Position numbers and translations under genes: made by a program. The notes beneath the pieces are model-generated. The model saw only the letters and a program-made list of their open reading frames with translations. It searched no databases and had not been told where the DNA came from. A stretch of 64,000 bases of DNA from Hyparrhenia diplandra (taxonomy: Eukaryota; Streptophyta; Magnoliopsida; Poales; Poaceae). Location of the stretch: NCBI GenBank assembly GCA_015847255.1, contig JADLZK010009368.1, positions 124,001 through 188,000 on the forward strand, given 5' to 3'. The number at the start of each line of letters is the position of its first letter. Within the stretch, counting starts at the first letter, position 1. Below are positions 1-11,442 of the stretch, one piece after another.

Positions 1-84
1 TAAAATTAAGCAGATCTACATTCAAATAAAGCTCGAAATCCCAAGGAGAACGAGGTAGACAAGTAAAAGGGAAATTGAGTGCAC

Positions 85-267
85 CTTCATTAGGGCTTCT
101 GTCTTTTCCAATAATGAAAGACCAGGATCCAACACGACCTTCTCTATAGCGAACATGTCGTAGTCGTACTTACACATCGCAGCAGAATGGGAGATCGGCA
201 GATTGGAAACGCGAAGGACGAAATCCATGTCATCGTCGTAGCTTTTACTTGGTGCGCTGGCTGCCAT
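85..267 (-). CDS. First coding exon of an unrecognised protein, truncated by window edge
   Basis: The reading frame starts at the ATG complementary to 265-267 (MAASAPSKSYDDDMDFV...) and stays open for 61 residues to ATGAAG followed by GTGCAC, a plausible donor at 84-83. The encoded stretch is acidic at the N-terminus and then mixed and globular (SNLPISHSAAMCKYDYDMF, then a Leu-rich helix-like part), with no signal peptide. The rest of the gene would lie left of position 1. I do not recognise the family. Upstream, the frame stays open to 447 but that part has UTR-like composition. The good codon sense and clean donor argue for a real exon; the start choice is the first Met giving sensible protein. 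Confidence 0.45.
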
Positions 268-1200
268 CGGTGGAGGTGGGTGGATATGCAGCGTCGGCGT
301 CGATAAGGGAGAAGGGGAGAGGGAAAATATGCCGTGCAAACCACAACTATCGTGAAAACCACGATGAAAACTTCGTCTAAATTTATAAAAAAAAACACAC
401 ATGTAGACAATATGATGATACACAACCTTGTAAAATATTTTGTGCAAATTCGACTTCGTTTGTGAGATATAAAAATAACAAATTTCAACCCAAAAAGTTG
501 TCTACACAATTTGCTAGAAATTTGTTGTTTTTATATCTCACAAATGAAGTTGAGTTTGGACAAGATATTTTACATGGTTGGTTTCATCATGTCATCTTGT
601 GTGATTTTTTTGTGAATTTAGACGACTTTTTTACCGTAGTTTACACGGGGTTTTCATGATAGTTGTAGTTTGCAATTTGCATATTTTGCCGAGGGGGGAG
701 ACGAGGGGTTGCAACTTATATATCTTGGCGTTCGATGCGTTTGGGCCAAATGCTTTTACTTCCTTCAGCCCACGTAAGCCCACTTCGACAGGTCCATTTA
801 CTTTTCTGTAGGCTATATACCCAAGGGAGGAATTCTTTAATATTTTTTCACAATTTTCTGAAAAATAGATGACCGAACTAGAAATTTTCAAAACTAGACG
901 ACCTTTGTTGTTTGAAATGACGGTTGGTCAAAGAAACCGCCGTGGCACCACGACGGTTGGCTCACCCACCCACGGTAGGTGGGGTGTGCCTTCAGACCAC
1001 CGTTTCCAACGGTTGTTGAGACCTACCGGGTGGACCCGCTATGTTCAATCGTCGTTGGAAACGGTGCTCGTCTCAACCGGTGGTTGTGGGGGCATGCTTA
1101 TAAAATGGCGGTTGCCACCCCCAACCCTCCGCCACGCGGCCGCCACCCTCCTCACCCCCTCTCTTCGTTGTGTAGAAGCTTAAGCAAAAGTGCGATTCTT
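268..1200. other. Intergenic DNA upstream of the left-edge gene
   Basis: No convincing gene. Around 490-640 are AT-rich segments (ttgtttttatatctcacaaa and similar). Around 905-1150 is a GC-richer block with repeated ACCGCCGTGG/CCAACGG-like words in both orientations, probably an old transposon fragment that I cannot name. Confidence 0.4.
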
Positions 1201-1224
1201 TTCAGATCGAGGTATTATTCTATT

Positions 1225-1560
1225 AGTTTAGTAATTTAAGAAATTAGTTTAGAAATAATAGAAAGTAGTTTAGAAATAATAGAAAGTAGTTTAGAAATAG
1301 TTTATAAATTCTATAAATTATTTAGAAATACTAGAAAATAGCATATAAGTTTTAGAAATACTTTAGAAATACAAGAAAGTAGTTTATAAATTTTAAAAAA
1401 TATTTTAGAAATACTACAAAATAGTTTAGAAATACTAAAAATAGTTTATAAATTCTAGAAATATTTTAGAAATACAAGAAAATGGTTTATAAATTCTAGA
1501 AAATAGTTTAGAAATATAAAAAAATAGTTTAGAAATTCTAGAAATACTAGAAAATAGTGA
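1225..1560. repeat. Degenerate AT-rich tandem repeat (tttagaaata words)
   Basis: Roughly 330 bp made of imperfect repeats of words such as agtttagaaata, ctagaaaatag and tttataaattc, spaced about 20-40 bp apart. The open frames across it on the minus strand (F-S-Y-I-S-K-L-F type repeats) are by-products of the repeat and not a gene. Confidence 0.75.
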
Positions 1561-1809
1561 TAGTGGACCTTGCTCCCTGTTGCTCTTGGTGATAGGTGAG
1601 AGAGAGGAGTGGATTGAAAGAGATCCCATAGCCTAGCGGCTACCTCAACAATGTGGACGAGGTCGCCCTTTGTGGCGATTTGAACCACGGGATAAATCTT
1701 ATGCCTCTTGTGCATTACTTCATATACATCTTCCGACTATCACGAACGCCGCAGATTCGGGTGGCGGCGCTTGTGCTCCGCTCACAACGAGAGCAAAGAC
1801 GCCCATTGG

Positions 1810-1924
1810 ATAGCTTCGCGGGGTGTGTACTGTAAGAATAAAAATATCGTACTAACTCCTGATCCAAGTTTGATAGTATATGTGTTTTGCTAAGGGACTA
1901 GCAAAAGGTAAGCTTGGGGGAGCT
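1810..1924 (+). mobile_element. 3' internal end and polypurine tract of a Gypsy-type LTR element
   Basis: A polypurine-rich stretch (GCTTGGGGGAGCT, 1912-1924) sits directly against the TGTTGACGG start of a long terminal repeat. That is the arrangement at the 3' end of the internal region of LTR retrotransposons. No polymerase coding remains; the rest of the element to the left is missing or unrecognisable. Confidence 0.6.
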
Positions 1925-3141
1925 TGTTGACGGTAGTTATTGTCAACTTTTTTAGCATTAAATAATAGATCATATGAGAACAAGAACACTAGAAGATAGG
2001 GTTTATACTAATGATTTCCATGAGTTTTGGTGCACACTTGATTTTGTAGGTAAACTCCAAAAATAGTAGAACGGAGATGAAAAAGAGCTAACATAGAGAT
2101 ATTGAAGAAAAGGACCAAATCTAGGGCGTTAATATAAATTCCAAGGGTCTAAAAGACAAAAAGAAGACAGCTCGCGAAGGCCGGGACCCAGACTCCACCA
2201 GGTGGGGCCGAGCGGCACCCCCATATGGGTCCACGTGTCTAGCTTCTGGAAGCTTCCTCCACCAACCTATGGGAACCCTAGAATCTACATCACCCGGATC
2301 CATTTAAGTCGGTTTGATCCAACGGCTCACATCCATCCCTCGGGGCTATAAATAAAGGGACATGGCCCTCTCGAAAACCCTAGAATTCATTATTCATTAT
2401 TCTCTTTTAGACCAGAGGTGTCCCTTGTATGGATCTACCTCTTAGTTAGCTATCAATAAAAGATTAGTTCTCATTAGATCTAATCTAGAAAATAGAGAGA
2501 GAGAGAGGAGAGGTGAGAGATCAGCAGGAGCTTCTAGATTTGTCGGATTCTCCTCAAGCTTTGTACTTCTACGGATCTACTTCTTCATTGAATTTAGGTT
2601 CTTTATTTCATATTCTAAGTTCTCTAATTACTTTATTTTAGTATTTACTTTTAGTGTATTTATTAAATTCTTGATTGCATCAAGTGCTCTACTCTTTGCA
2701 ACGCTAGAGTACTAATCTTTAGATTAGGTGTGGTGCTTAGTCTAGTGGTTACCTGGAATTACACCAATCCCACAGATAGTTTGTGATAGCCCTGGTGGTG
2801 ACAGCCACGATGGCCGACGTATTCCACCACGTTCGGGTTGGTGTTTGTAGGACTTTAGTTAGAGCATCCTAGCCCCTTTCTCACCCCTTTTTGTGACTAG
2901 TGTTCTAACGTCCCAAAATAAGTAAACCTTAAAGTATCTTTAATTCTTAGATCAATTAGAGACTTAGAAACTTATTCTCTGTCTCCACAAAAACACGTAG
3001 TTATCCTTAAACGACCTTGACTCTTAATTACTACACTTCACGTTTCCCGTGAAAATTGATACCTTGAAATACTCTTATGTGAAGGCTACATCGGTATCTG
3101 TGCGCTTGCGGATTTTCTGTGTGCGTTAACAAACACCAACA
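1925..3141 (+). mobile_element. Gypsy-type long terminal repeat (3' LTR remnant)
   Basis: It begins TGTTGACGG and ends ...CACCAACA, so TGTTG/CAACA form a short terminal inverted repeat; length is about 1.2 kb. It contains a TATA-like box (ctataaataaaggg near 2346) followed by a CT-rich start region and an AATAAA-like signal (tcaataaaaga near 2454), the usual promoter and polyadenylation layout of an LTR. The sequence ending tgtgcgcttgcggatttt...gttaaca resembles common grass Gypsy LTR ends. No primer-binding site follows, which with the upstream polypurine tract makes this a 3' LTR. Confidence 0.65.
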
Positions 3142-3284
3142 CCCAACCTAATAGACACTACACTACACAAGAGTACACAGGTTGCCCCGAGATCCTCCCA
3201 TCCTCGTAGAGGGAACCAAAGCAGCTAACTGAGTCAACTAGAATTCTATCATTTTATTAAAGCTTAGCTGGTTCTTAAGAAAAG

Positions 3285-3535
3285 AATAAGACCATCTATT
3301 TTAATGTTTAGGCTCTCTAAAGTTTTATCATAGGCATCTATCTTTTTATTAACACTATCATTGATCTTGGCTTGCTCGTAAACAAGATCTCTCAAGGAAG
3401 GTTGATTAGGGTTGAAAGAATTACCTTGGATACCTCCTTGATAATAAGGATGTTGTTGGTTCCATGCATGTTGGTTGGCCGGGCTCCTTGTGGACGATAA
3501 CCGTTGTTGTTGTCGTTCATGTACATCACATCCCG
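3285..3535 (-). mobile_element. Gag-like fragment of an LTR retrotransposon, antisense
   Basis: Translated on the minus strand this gives an Asn/Gln-rich stretch with NNNNGYRPQGA, then a NQP-like segment and LRDLVYEQAKI-like residues. That resembles the region just after the zinc-knuckle area in Gag of plant Gypsy elements. It is short and frame-broken. Its orientation is opposite to the LTR next to it, so the two probably come from different insertions. Confidence 0.4.
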
Positions 3536-3572
3536 AGTTTGAGCAGAGAATTCCCTCGAGTACCAGTGTTAC

Positions 3573-4849
3573 TGTTGACGGTCACTAACGATGTATTTTT
3601 ACCGTCAACATTCTACCAATAAGGGGTGAAACTATACCTTACTTGCACAGATATACATTTACTCTTGACATATTTCCACTTGTCTTGGAGATTTAAGTGC
3701 ATTGCAGGAATTATAACAAAAACAAGTGGAAAAGCACCAAAAGGCACCATTCAGAAAAGCGCATTCTTGCACAACCTTTATCCCAATGAAAGAAGTCCAA
3801 AACACAATGCACGACTAGACCGAGCACCAATGGGGAACCATTTCTCCCAGCACCGGAGGCTCACACACGGGCTGGGCCCGGCCAAGCGACGACCGGCACA
3901 CGTGCGCGGGAGGAGCACGACCGCGCCGGGGGTGGTCTTTGGCTAGGCCCAACCTACACAAGGAGGTCACATCAACTACAAGAGGACGGTATAGTGTGTG
4001 GCCAATGGAAAAACACCCAACACAAGCCCAAGAAGTGATGGCCCAAATCTAACATATAATCATAATGGGTCACACGACATGGGTCTAATGTTTTGGGCAT
4101 AACTCCCTCATATGGATTCCGAATCAGGCAAACCACCCATCGAAACGGAAGCTAATGATGAGCCCGACGCACATTTCCTACTTTCAATTTGGCCCGATTC
4201 TTGGCATGGCCACGCCAGCCCCAGCGTCGTTCGGGCCCATCTTTTGTGTGGCGGTGCAATTACTCTAGAGAAGAGGCCGTGCGGTGGTCGGTTGCAGATT
4301 CAGTGTACCTAGATGCTTGTAGGGAGGTCGGTTTGGTGCACATTTGCACATTACACCCTCTCACCCTCCTATAAGTAGAGCCTCTCCTCTCCCTCATGAG
4401 ACACACCTCACAAGAGAGCCTCTCTCCCTCTCTCTTCTTCTTCTTTCTTCTTCTTTCTTCTTCCTTCTTAGTAGAAATGTGGAGCTAGGCAAAAGACAAC
4501 AAGGAGGGCTTGGCTCCTTGAAAGATTGACTCCCAATATGAAATTATCTATGGTATTTTTGCAATGCCCTTATCTTGTCATGGTTGTGCTACAAGTTTGA
4601 CCCAAAAAAGCTTAGCAAAATTAGTTTCTTGGGGATTCATAGTCTCGATGCGACGGTAGGTCCATATGAGGAACTTTATTTAATAAAGTGTAAGGATTAC
4701 GAGAAGGAGAGCATAAATGACCGTCGTAGGTGTACCTAGGTGCTTAGGAGACATTCATCCAGTTATTATTTATTATGTGGCCAACTACTTAGCCTTGTTT
4801 CTATCTGTTGTCTCGAGGTTGCGTTCTGTTAATTCAGTTTCCATCAACA
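3573..4849 (+). mobile_element. Solo or truncated Gypsy-type LTR with promoter
   Basis: It starts TGTTGACGGTCACTAACG and ends CCATCAACA (about 1.28 kb), typical termini of grass Gypsy LTRs. A TATA-like box (ctataagtagagcc near 4369) is followed by a long CT-rich leader (ctctctccctctctcttctt), consistent with a plus-strand LTR promoter. The five bases on either side (gttac and ttaat) do not match, so no target duplication is seen. Neither a primer-binding site nor a polypurine tract is adjacent. The 3' end lies about 100 bp upstream of the DUF6598 reading frame on the same strand. Confidence 0.6.
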
Positions 4850-4948
4850 TTAATGAAATGGACACCTTTGTTCCCAGTGTGTTGTTGTAGGGCTACTGGC
4901 CCGTGAATTTTTCTGTTGTCAGTCGAATGATGGTATGGGGGTGTTAAA

Positions 4949-6638
4949 TTGATTGCTTCTAAATTATGGACTGTAAACATGTCCAGTTTAGTAGTTAATT
5001 TACCCCATTTTGCACGGTGTGAGTTGTATGTCCACCGTATTCTCAGGTTTCTGATCCATCATGTACTTCGCACGGAAGAGGATAATTGTGAGGAGGAGGA
5101 GGATGATGATGATGGAGAGGAAAGGGGTCTGGCGAAGAAGCCACACTTGAATGGCGACGAGAAGCTGCTCGTTGTTCTGAAGAGATTTTCGAGAAATTGG
5201 GACGAGGTCCATGGGCCCCTACTTCGGTTCCGTAGATGCAACAACAGGTTCGTGTGCCCTTGTCAATCTCTTTACTAGCACTGTTTTCTAATACGCCCTC
5301 ACGTTCGTCTTGGCCCCCAATATTGATCTCGCGATCCTATGGAGAGAGGTCTATCGAGAAAGCGAGGAATTTTAGTTAGTTGATGACATTCACCGTTTTT
5401 TATTGCAGCCGAGGACTCTGGACCCATGCTCTACACCGATTCGGTCCACCTCGCATCGGCGCTATCCCGTACGACGCCATGGAGATTTTCTCCCTCAAGC
5501 TGACTCAGATCGAGGGCGGTCTTGAGTGGCCTCTCCATGTCTACGGCCTCGTTGCCGTGCGGGACTCGGTGGATTACAAGCGTAACATACTGTTCCAGCG
5601 CTCCAAGAACAATTGCCAGGTCCTTACTGCAGAGGTATGTAAATAAAAAGCCAGAGCCATGGTCATCTACTCATCTTTACCTACTTATAGATTTAACACA
5701 GCTGCAAACTCGTTTAGTCATTTACACAAAGGATGTAAACTCCCATTCATTGAATCAAGTTTGTTGCTTGATCATATGTCTGAACTTTTTGTATTTGACA
5801 GAAATTCCTTGCCTGAAATTGCCTATCGTTTTTATGCATGAACCAGTTGTGGACTAGTCAGATACTCAGATTGTATTTCTTCTACCCTGGTGGACTAGTC
5901 AGATTGCTAAACCAAACTGCATTTAGTTGGTCGTTCATAACTTGCGATTGCTCGATATATTCATTTGAGAAACAGTAGCAAATGACACAAGAAGTTTGTG
6001 CTCTCTGTCCATCATTTATGCTAACCATGCTGTCTTGCTCTTTGAAGGACCCCTTTTTGGTCCTTGCAGGCCCCAGTCGTGCTATAGCATTGATAGATCC
6101 TCCAGAATTTGAGGTCGAACTTTATGCTATTGGTAGAATGCTGCCAGAAGAGAAGGTTTTAAGTGCTCAATATTTTCAATACAACAATATTTGCAATGGA
6201 AGGTTTGCTGGGCAGGTTCGGACCCTCAAACACACAACTATGCAGCGTAGCACAATAGAGCTAAAATTTGCACACATGTGGATACCACTGGAGGCAACTA
6301 TTGAAATATATCATTCTGGAGGAACACGCAATTTTCATGCATGTTTTTTTGCTCGAATGGACTATATGGGTGAAGATGAGATTGTGCTTCTTGATTCTCG
6401 GGAGAGCAAAGTAACTATTTTGCCCGATGGTCGCATTGTGCTTTCACGTCGTGTTGTTCTTGTTGAAGAGGGCGATGAGCTCAGGCTTGGTGTGAAGGCT
6501 TCGCAAAGCAGAGTTGGCCGAAATACTGTTGAAGCCATTGCCAAGTTTCCTGCTAAAATACTTGGCAAAAGTGAAGGGGAATTCAATGTTGGGTTCTGTC
6601 AGATGTCCGTTTCAGTCGCTTGGTCAGCGCTTGTGTAG
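4949..6638 (+). CDS. DUF6598-domain protein (grass-specific family), 3 exons
   Basis: Exons 4949-5247, 5409-5634 and 6048-6638 join in frame (about 371 aa) with donors AG|GTTCGT and GAG|GTATGT. Exon 1 carries an acidic run (EEEEDDDDGEE, residues about 50-60), then WDEVHGPL. Exon 2 gives RFGPPRIGAIPYDAMEIFS and LEWPLHVYGLVAVRDSVDY. Exon 3 gives DPFLVLAGPSRAIALIDPPE and ends FNVGFCQMSVSVAWSALV. This is the order of the DUF6598 domain, a family abundant in grasses whose biochemical role is unknown; some members were called rRNA N-glycosidase-like in databases, but I see no support for activity. The frame is intact, unlike most neighbours. The start is uncertain: Met at 4949 or 4979, or an upstream exon removed by the LTR insertion. 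Confidence 0.85.
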
Positions 6639-6639
6639 A

Positions 6640-9600
6640 TGATTGTATTATGCATAGGTCTAGTATGAAGTATCCTCTTATCCTGCCCATGTGTTAAATT
6701 ATAACAATCTGTGTTAACATAACTCTTTCTAAGGTGAGAATGTGAGATATCTATTCGTCTCATTTTCAGTTTGCTGTGTGCTATCTCGTAACTAATACTG
6801 AAATGAAGCACCAAGCTCTGGCAGTTGTTTAAGTGAAAGTTTACATCTTGGTACTTCTGCTTTTACGTCTCTATATTTGATTTTTTTTATGTTGTTAAAT
6901 TTTTTTGCATATAATTGTGTAAATGAACAACTGCATTAAATTCAAAGAACTGGCCTTTTTTGAGCCGAACTTGAGCACGGGCCGTATCCCCGTCCAACTG
7001 CTTATATGTTATTTCCGGCATTATATGTTATCGTTTTCCGGCATTGGGAATATAAATCATTAACCTTTTAAGTTGTTAGTTTGTAAATGTAAAAATTATA
7101 TGAATAGATTTGTGTTGAAAAATACTTTGATAAACATATATCACATTTACATAAATATTTTTGTAATAACAAATGGTTTTTAGCATGGCTTACTGTAGGA
7201 GTATGTTGTTGGCGGAGTCATGTTTTAGCATGGCTTAGTATACTCTGATGATTCTATATTTTATTTCTGACACATGAGACTGATGTTCTTCCATTGAAGT
7301 TATCATTTGTTGCAAATGGCCGTAGTATATAGGAATATATTGCTCTGTTACTCTGTACACTTGTGGAGTGAGTGTGTTCCATTGAAGTTATGACAGATGG
7401 GGAAACCAAATTGAACAAGATGCCAATTAGTTGCTTATAAGTTAATGTCCCATGCTAATAACAAAGGATGGTGTGCCTGCTGATTGCTGTACTATTTGAC
7501 AACCACTTGCATCGCAAATCGAACGGTGAATTGATCACATGGTCTTCAACAGCCCGATAGTTGTCAGTCTCCACCTGTTTCTCTCGGCGTTTCGACGCCG
7601 TCCATTAAAAAGGAATTTTATCCTTTTTATGGCCGTCACTTCCCCAGCCAACAACTCGTCCACCAATGATTATTTGGCAACAACTCAGACACCAATGAAT
7701 TTGGAAACCCAAGGCCGACGTGCGATCGCGTGGACGAAAGAAACGTTCGATAGGTAGGAGAACGTGGTAGTGCTCGTCTTAGATAGGATGGTGATTGTCT
7801 TTGGCTTCACTCTGCATGGCATTTGCTCGGCTCAGCGGACTTGTCTCGCAAATTCCCGTCGGCCATCGCAAAGCCCCTGGCCGCGCCGCCATCCATCACA
7901 ATCTGACCTTGTACACCCATATCAGTTCCGGCCACATTATTCTTCCATGGATCGCTTGTTTCTTCCGTCCACGCGTCGCACATCGGCCATCGTCTAGCAG
8001 CGCGTTGGGTTTGCACGATTCCAACCATTCCTTTCACCTACCTTTCTCTACCAACCCTGTACCACGAAAAAAACATGATGAGCAACTGAGCATGATATGC
8101 TTATATATAACCATTCATGCTCAAGATAAGATGAGCTCATTCATATGAATTCTTTTGTTATTTGAAGATAGAGTGTGTGTGCTACCTAATTTTTTTCCGC
8201 AAAAAAAAAAAAAAAAGTGTACTACCTAAAGTTATAACTAGGAACCATATGGAGAGGACCATGAAGTACGAGAAGCATGAAGGTGCGGAGGACCAACGTC
8301 CATGCTAAGTTGGAGGCCAAACTATATCAAATTCTGAATCAACCTCGGAATATATCCATGAGCACCCGCACTAAATTCAACGCCTCGATGGCATACAAAC
8401 TCCGTTTTGGATTGTTGCTACTTCAAACTCTTTGTTCTCCCCTGACCCGATCATTAGTTTGTTCTTGATGTGTCTCATGGCACCGTTTTATTTTGACATG
8501 TTATTATCATTCCACAAATCGTCAAAAACTCAAAAATTATATATCATTCCACAAATCGTTAAAAACTCAAAATTGTACCGTTGATTACGAAGAAGATGAA
8601 CCAACCGGCAAAGGGAAAAGGGTTGGTAAATGATCTAGTGTGGAGATGCCGAGTTAACATTAGCTTGCATCAGACTGAGAACAATTACAGTAGGATCCGT
8701 ACATGTGCTGATCAAGTACTACAAGTCTATAACTGCGCTGGAGATGTCATCTTTGTAATGGAAATGAAAGATAGACATTTTTGTGTCTGCAATGCAATGT
8801 GCATACTCAAAAGTAGCAACTGGGCTGCAGTTGGTGATGAAAGAAAGGAGGGAAAGGCAGGAGCTAAAAGGGGCCTCCTCCAGCCTCCGTGCTTTGGGAA
8901 CAGGGAAAGCTCTACTTTTATTTGCCCCCAAATCCTTCCCTTGCCCCATGCAAATCACAGATTACATGGCCGGTAAAAGCGGTGCTACAACGTTTTCAGC
9001 TATAATAGCATCGATCATTGCATTGGATTCAATTTCCAAAACCGATGCCCGCAGTCGAGACACGGGAGCGCAACGGTATGATCATACATTTCAAAAAAAA
9101 AATAAAAAACGGTATGATCCTCGGCTGCTGAAGACTTCAGTACCAAATTACCATGGTCGTTGCTGAACATTTCGGTACCGAGATTTGGAGCAGAACAAAG
9201 AAATCGTTCTAAATGACAGTTTACACCACAACATCATATATATACGTATTGCATAGAGTAAATAAACCCATTTGGGTAGTGAGTAATCAGCTTTTGTAAA
9301 TCAAAACCTAGCGCCCCGCTTGCACATGTAACCAAGTGTTGCGTATCACTATAATCTAGCCTAGAGCCCTGGGGTCGGGAAATGATTTAAAGATGCTTCC
9401 TGACAACGTCGGCACATTATGTCTTAGTACAAACTTACAATTAGTTATACATCAACGAGTTGCTACCAGTACAAAGTACTCCATATGTAATCTCCTGGCA
9501 AGGTACTTGTGGATTTTACAGGCTACAGCACAGTGGTAGTACCTCTATAGGTTGTCCCTGGATACAGTATATTCTAAAGACTGTCCCATGACACCATGTA

Positions 9601-9826
9601 CCAAGACAGACCTTCCAAACTTCTATTTTCAACCCAGGTAGGGCTACTCCAGTTCCACATATCACAAGCGAGAATGTGTGATGAACTGATGACTACTTTG
9701 GAGCAAAGGACACAATTTTTTCAGCAGCTGGCTCCTTCAATCTTATGCATCTCTCTTTTCTTGTTAAATCATGTGGTTGGTGAGGAACAAGTCCAGCTTG
9801 TACAAATGGTCTACTGTGCCAGCTAT
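6640..9826. other. Intergenic region, no convincing gene
   Basis: Between the DUF6598 gene and the convergent exonuclease gene. It contains AT-rich 3' flank, a duplicated tttagcatggctta word (7180-7230), a poly-A run at 8202-8217, and a short direct duplication of tcattccacaaatcgt...aaaaactcaaaa (8507-8575). The open frames at 7539-8150 and 8581-9166 have no recognisable domain and no codon character; 9000-9170 looks like decayed transposon. Confidence 0.4.
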
Positions 9827-11442
9827 TTAGCTTCTGCCTTGGTCATTAAATTTAAGGATGAAGTCAGCTAGAACATTGGTGTCATTGCTTGTGTTCCTCG
9901 TGGATAACCAACTAGTATCAAACTGAACATTTACATCCCTGAAGCAGGAAAAAGGAATAAGTTGAGATGTTCAAATCCATGCAGCATCATTGCCAAATAC
10001 AAATCCATCCCAGTGAATATTTTCGTACTTTTGCTTGGTGAGTGATGACAAAATGCAGCTCAGCATATTTAAGTGTTATAGGTATGCTTGACTATCAAGA
10101 ATGACTTAAGCATGCAGAGATAGCATGCATTAACCAAGGCATTAGAGTAGTACATGAATGACTGAATTTTTGCATATTTTTTTATCATTGCAAATTGGAA
10201 AATTCATACCTCTTCAGGCTAAGAACTTCGTAATTTTTCCGTAAGTAATCTGCGTGCTTAGTGAGAGCATCCTGGGCATAATCTTTGCCAACAGTTCTAA
10301 TTGCAGCTGTGTTTAGCAAGTTTTCTAATGAACCATGTTTTTGTAGTAGTTTCACTGCAGTCTTTCTACCAAATCCTGGAACCAAGTGCTGGATTCCTGG
10401 AACACCATCTGCTTCGTCGCCCATGAAGCACCCTGTGCAACATGACTTTCAGTTCATTAGTTGCTCGAATATAACAGAGCCCCACCGACCACATAAATCA
10501 TGGATCAATATCAAAGAAATATACTCACTAAGGCTTAGGTCTGCAGTTGGATCACACTTGTATTGTGCGACATAATGCCTTAATGTATAGAAAGACCATC
10601 GGCCAATCTCAGGAATGGGCATGACTAACTGAACATCATCAGATATCAGCTGCTTGAAGTCTTTATCTGGTGAGGCAATCACAACTCTGTAACCTTTCTG
10701 TAGAACCTGTTCTGTCAAGGTAGCCACCACATCATCGGCCTCATATCCATCGACTCGTACCACCTGAATTTGCAGTTTCCAAAATTGTCAGACTCGATAA
10801 TTTGACCTGAGAACAATTGAGTGATTGCACTAGTTTAATCATCATGTATTGGTTCACCCACCGGTACATTGCATTGGCGGAGAACGTCGACGACGCGCGT
10901 GTCAGCACCAGTTCCGACGCCGCGAGCCCTATGCGCCTTGTACGAAGGCAGTAACCGCCTCCGGTACTCGTTCCCTCCTTCCCCGTCCAAAACCTAAGGT
11001 CAGTGAGAAAATCTTCAGAAAGAAGTCACCTATCGATGATTCATCCTGTGTAGAGCTGAGACACAGCGCGCGTGTACTCACAGCGATGACAGGGTCACGG
11101 AGGCTGACGTGCGCGAAGAAGAGCGCCAGCCAGCGCGCGAAGGCACCGAGGCTGCGCTGGGATCCGCGGAAGCATAGAGGGTTGACGTCGAGGAAGAACA
11201 CCCGGGGCTTGGTGGGCTTCGACGGGGAGCCGTCCCTGCCCGACAGGTGCTTGCGGGAATGCCCTGCTGGTGACGCGCTGGATATGGCCTGAGGTGGAAG
11301 TTGAGGGAGAAGAAGAGGTAGTGGTGGCTGGAGTCGCGACGAGTCGGAGCGGACGAGGCCGGAGCGGCGCTGCTACCCCTGCGGCGGTGACCGGCGACGC
11401 GGCGACCGCCCCCACCGTGGGCAGTGGCAACATCAGTGGCAC
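9827..11442 (-). CDS. Plant 5'-3' exonuclease (PIN/H3TH, DNA polymerase I-type), 5 exons
   Basis: Exons on the minus strand: 11442-11082, 10993-10862, 10763-10529, 10432-10210, 9938-9827; all junctions are GT..AG and phases fit, giving about 353 aa. The product resembles the 5'-3' exonuclease domain of bacterial DNA polymerase I, used in plants as a stand-alone, probably organelle-targeted nuclease. Metal-binding acidic motifs are visible: FFLDVNPL, GYEADDVVA, SPDKDFKQL and MGDEADGVPG. The helix-3-turn-helix follows (GVPGIQHLVPGFGRKTAVK). The tail reads DVNVQFDTSWLSTRN...FNDQGRS. The N-terminus (MPLMLPLPTVGAVAASP..., Ser/Thr/Pro-rich) looks like a transit peptide but lies in a different frame from VFFLDV; no in-frame Met exists for the conserved frame, so a one-base indel between about 11200 and 11330 is inferred. 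Confidence 0.82.

Noticed and set aside
1225..1720. Minus-strand frames of F/S/I/Y-rich repeats
   Set aside because: Produced by the AT-rich tandem repeat; not a protein family.
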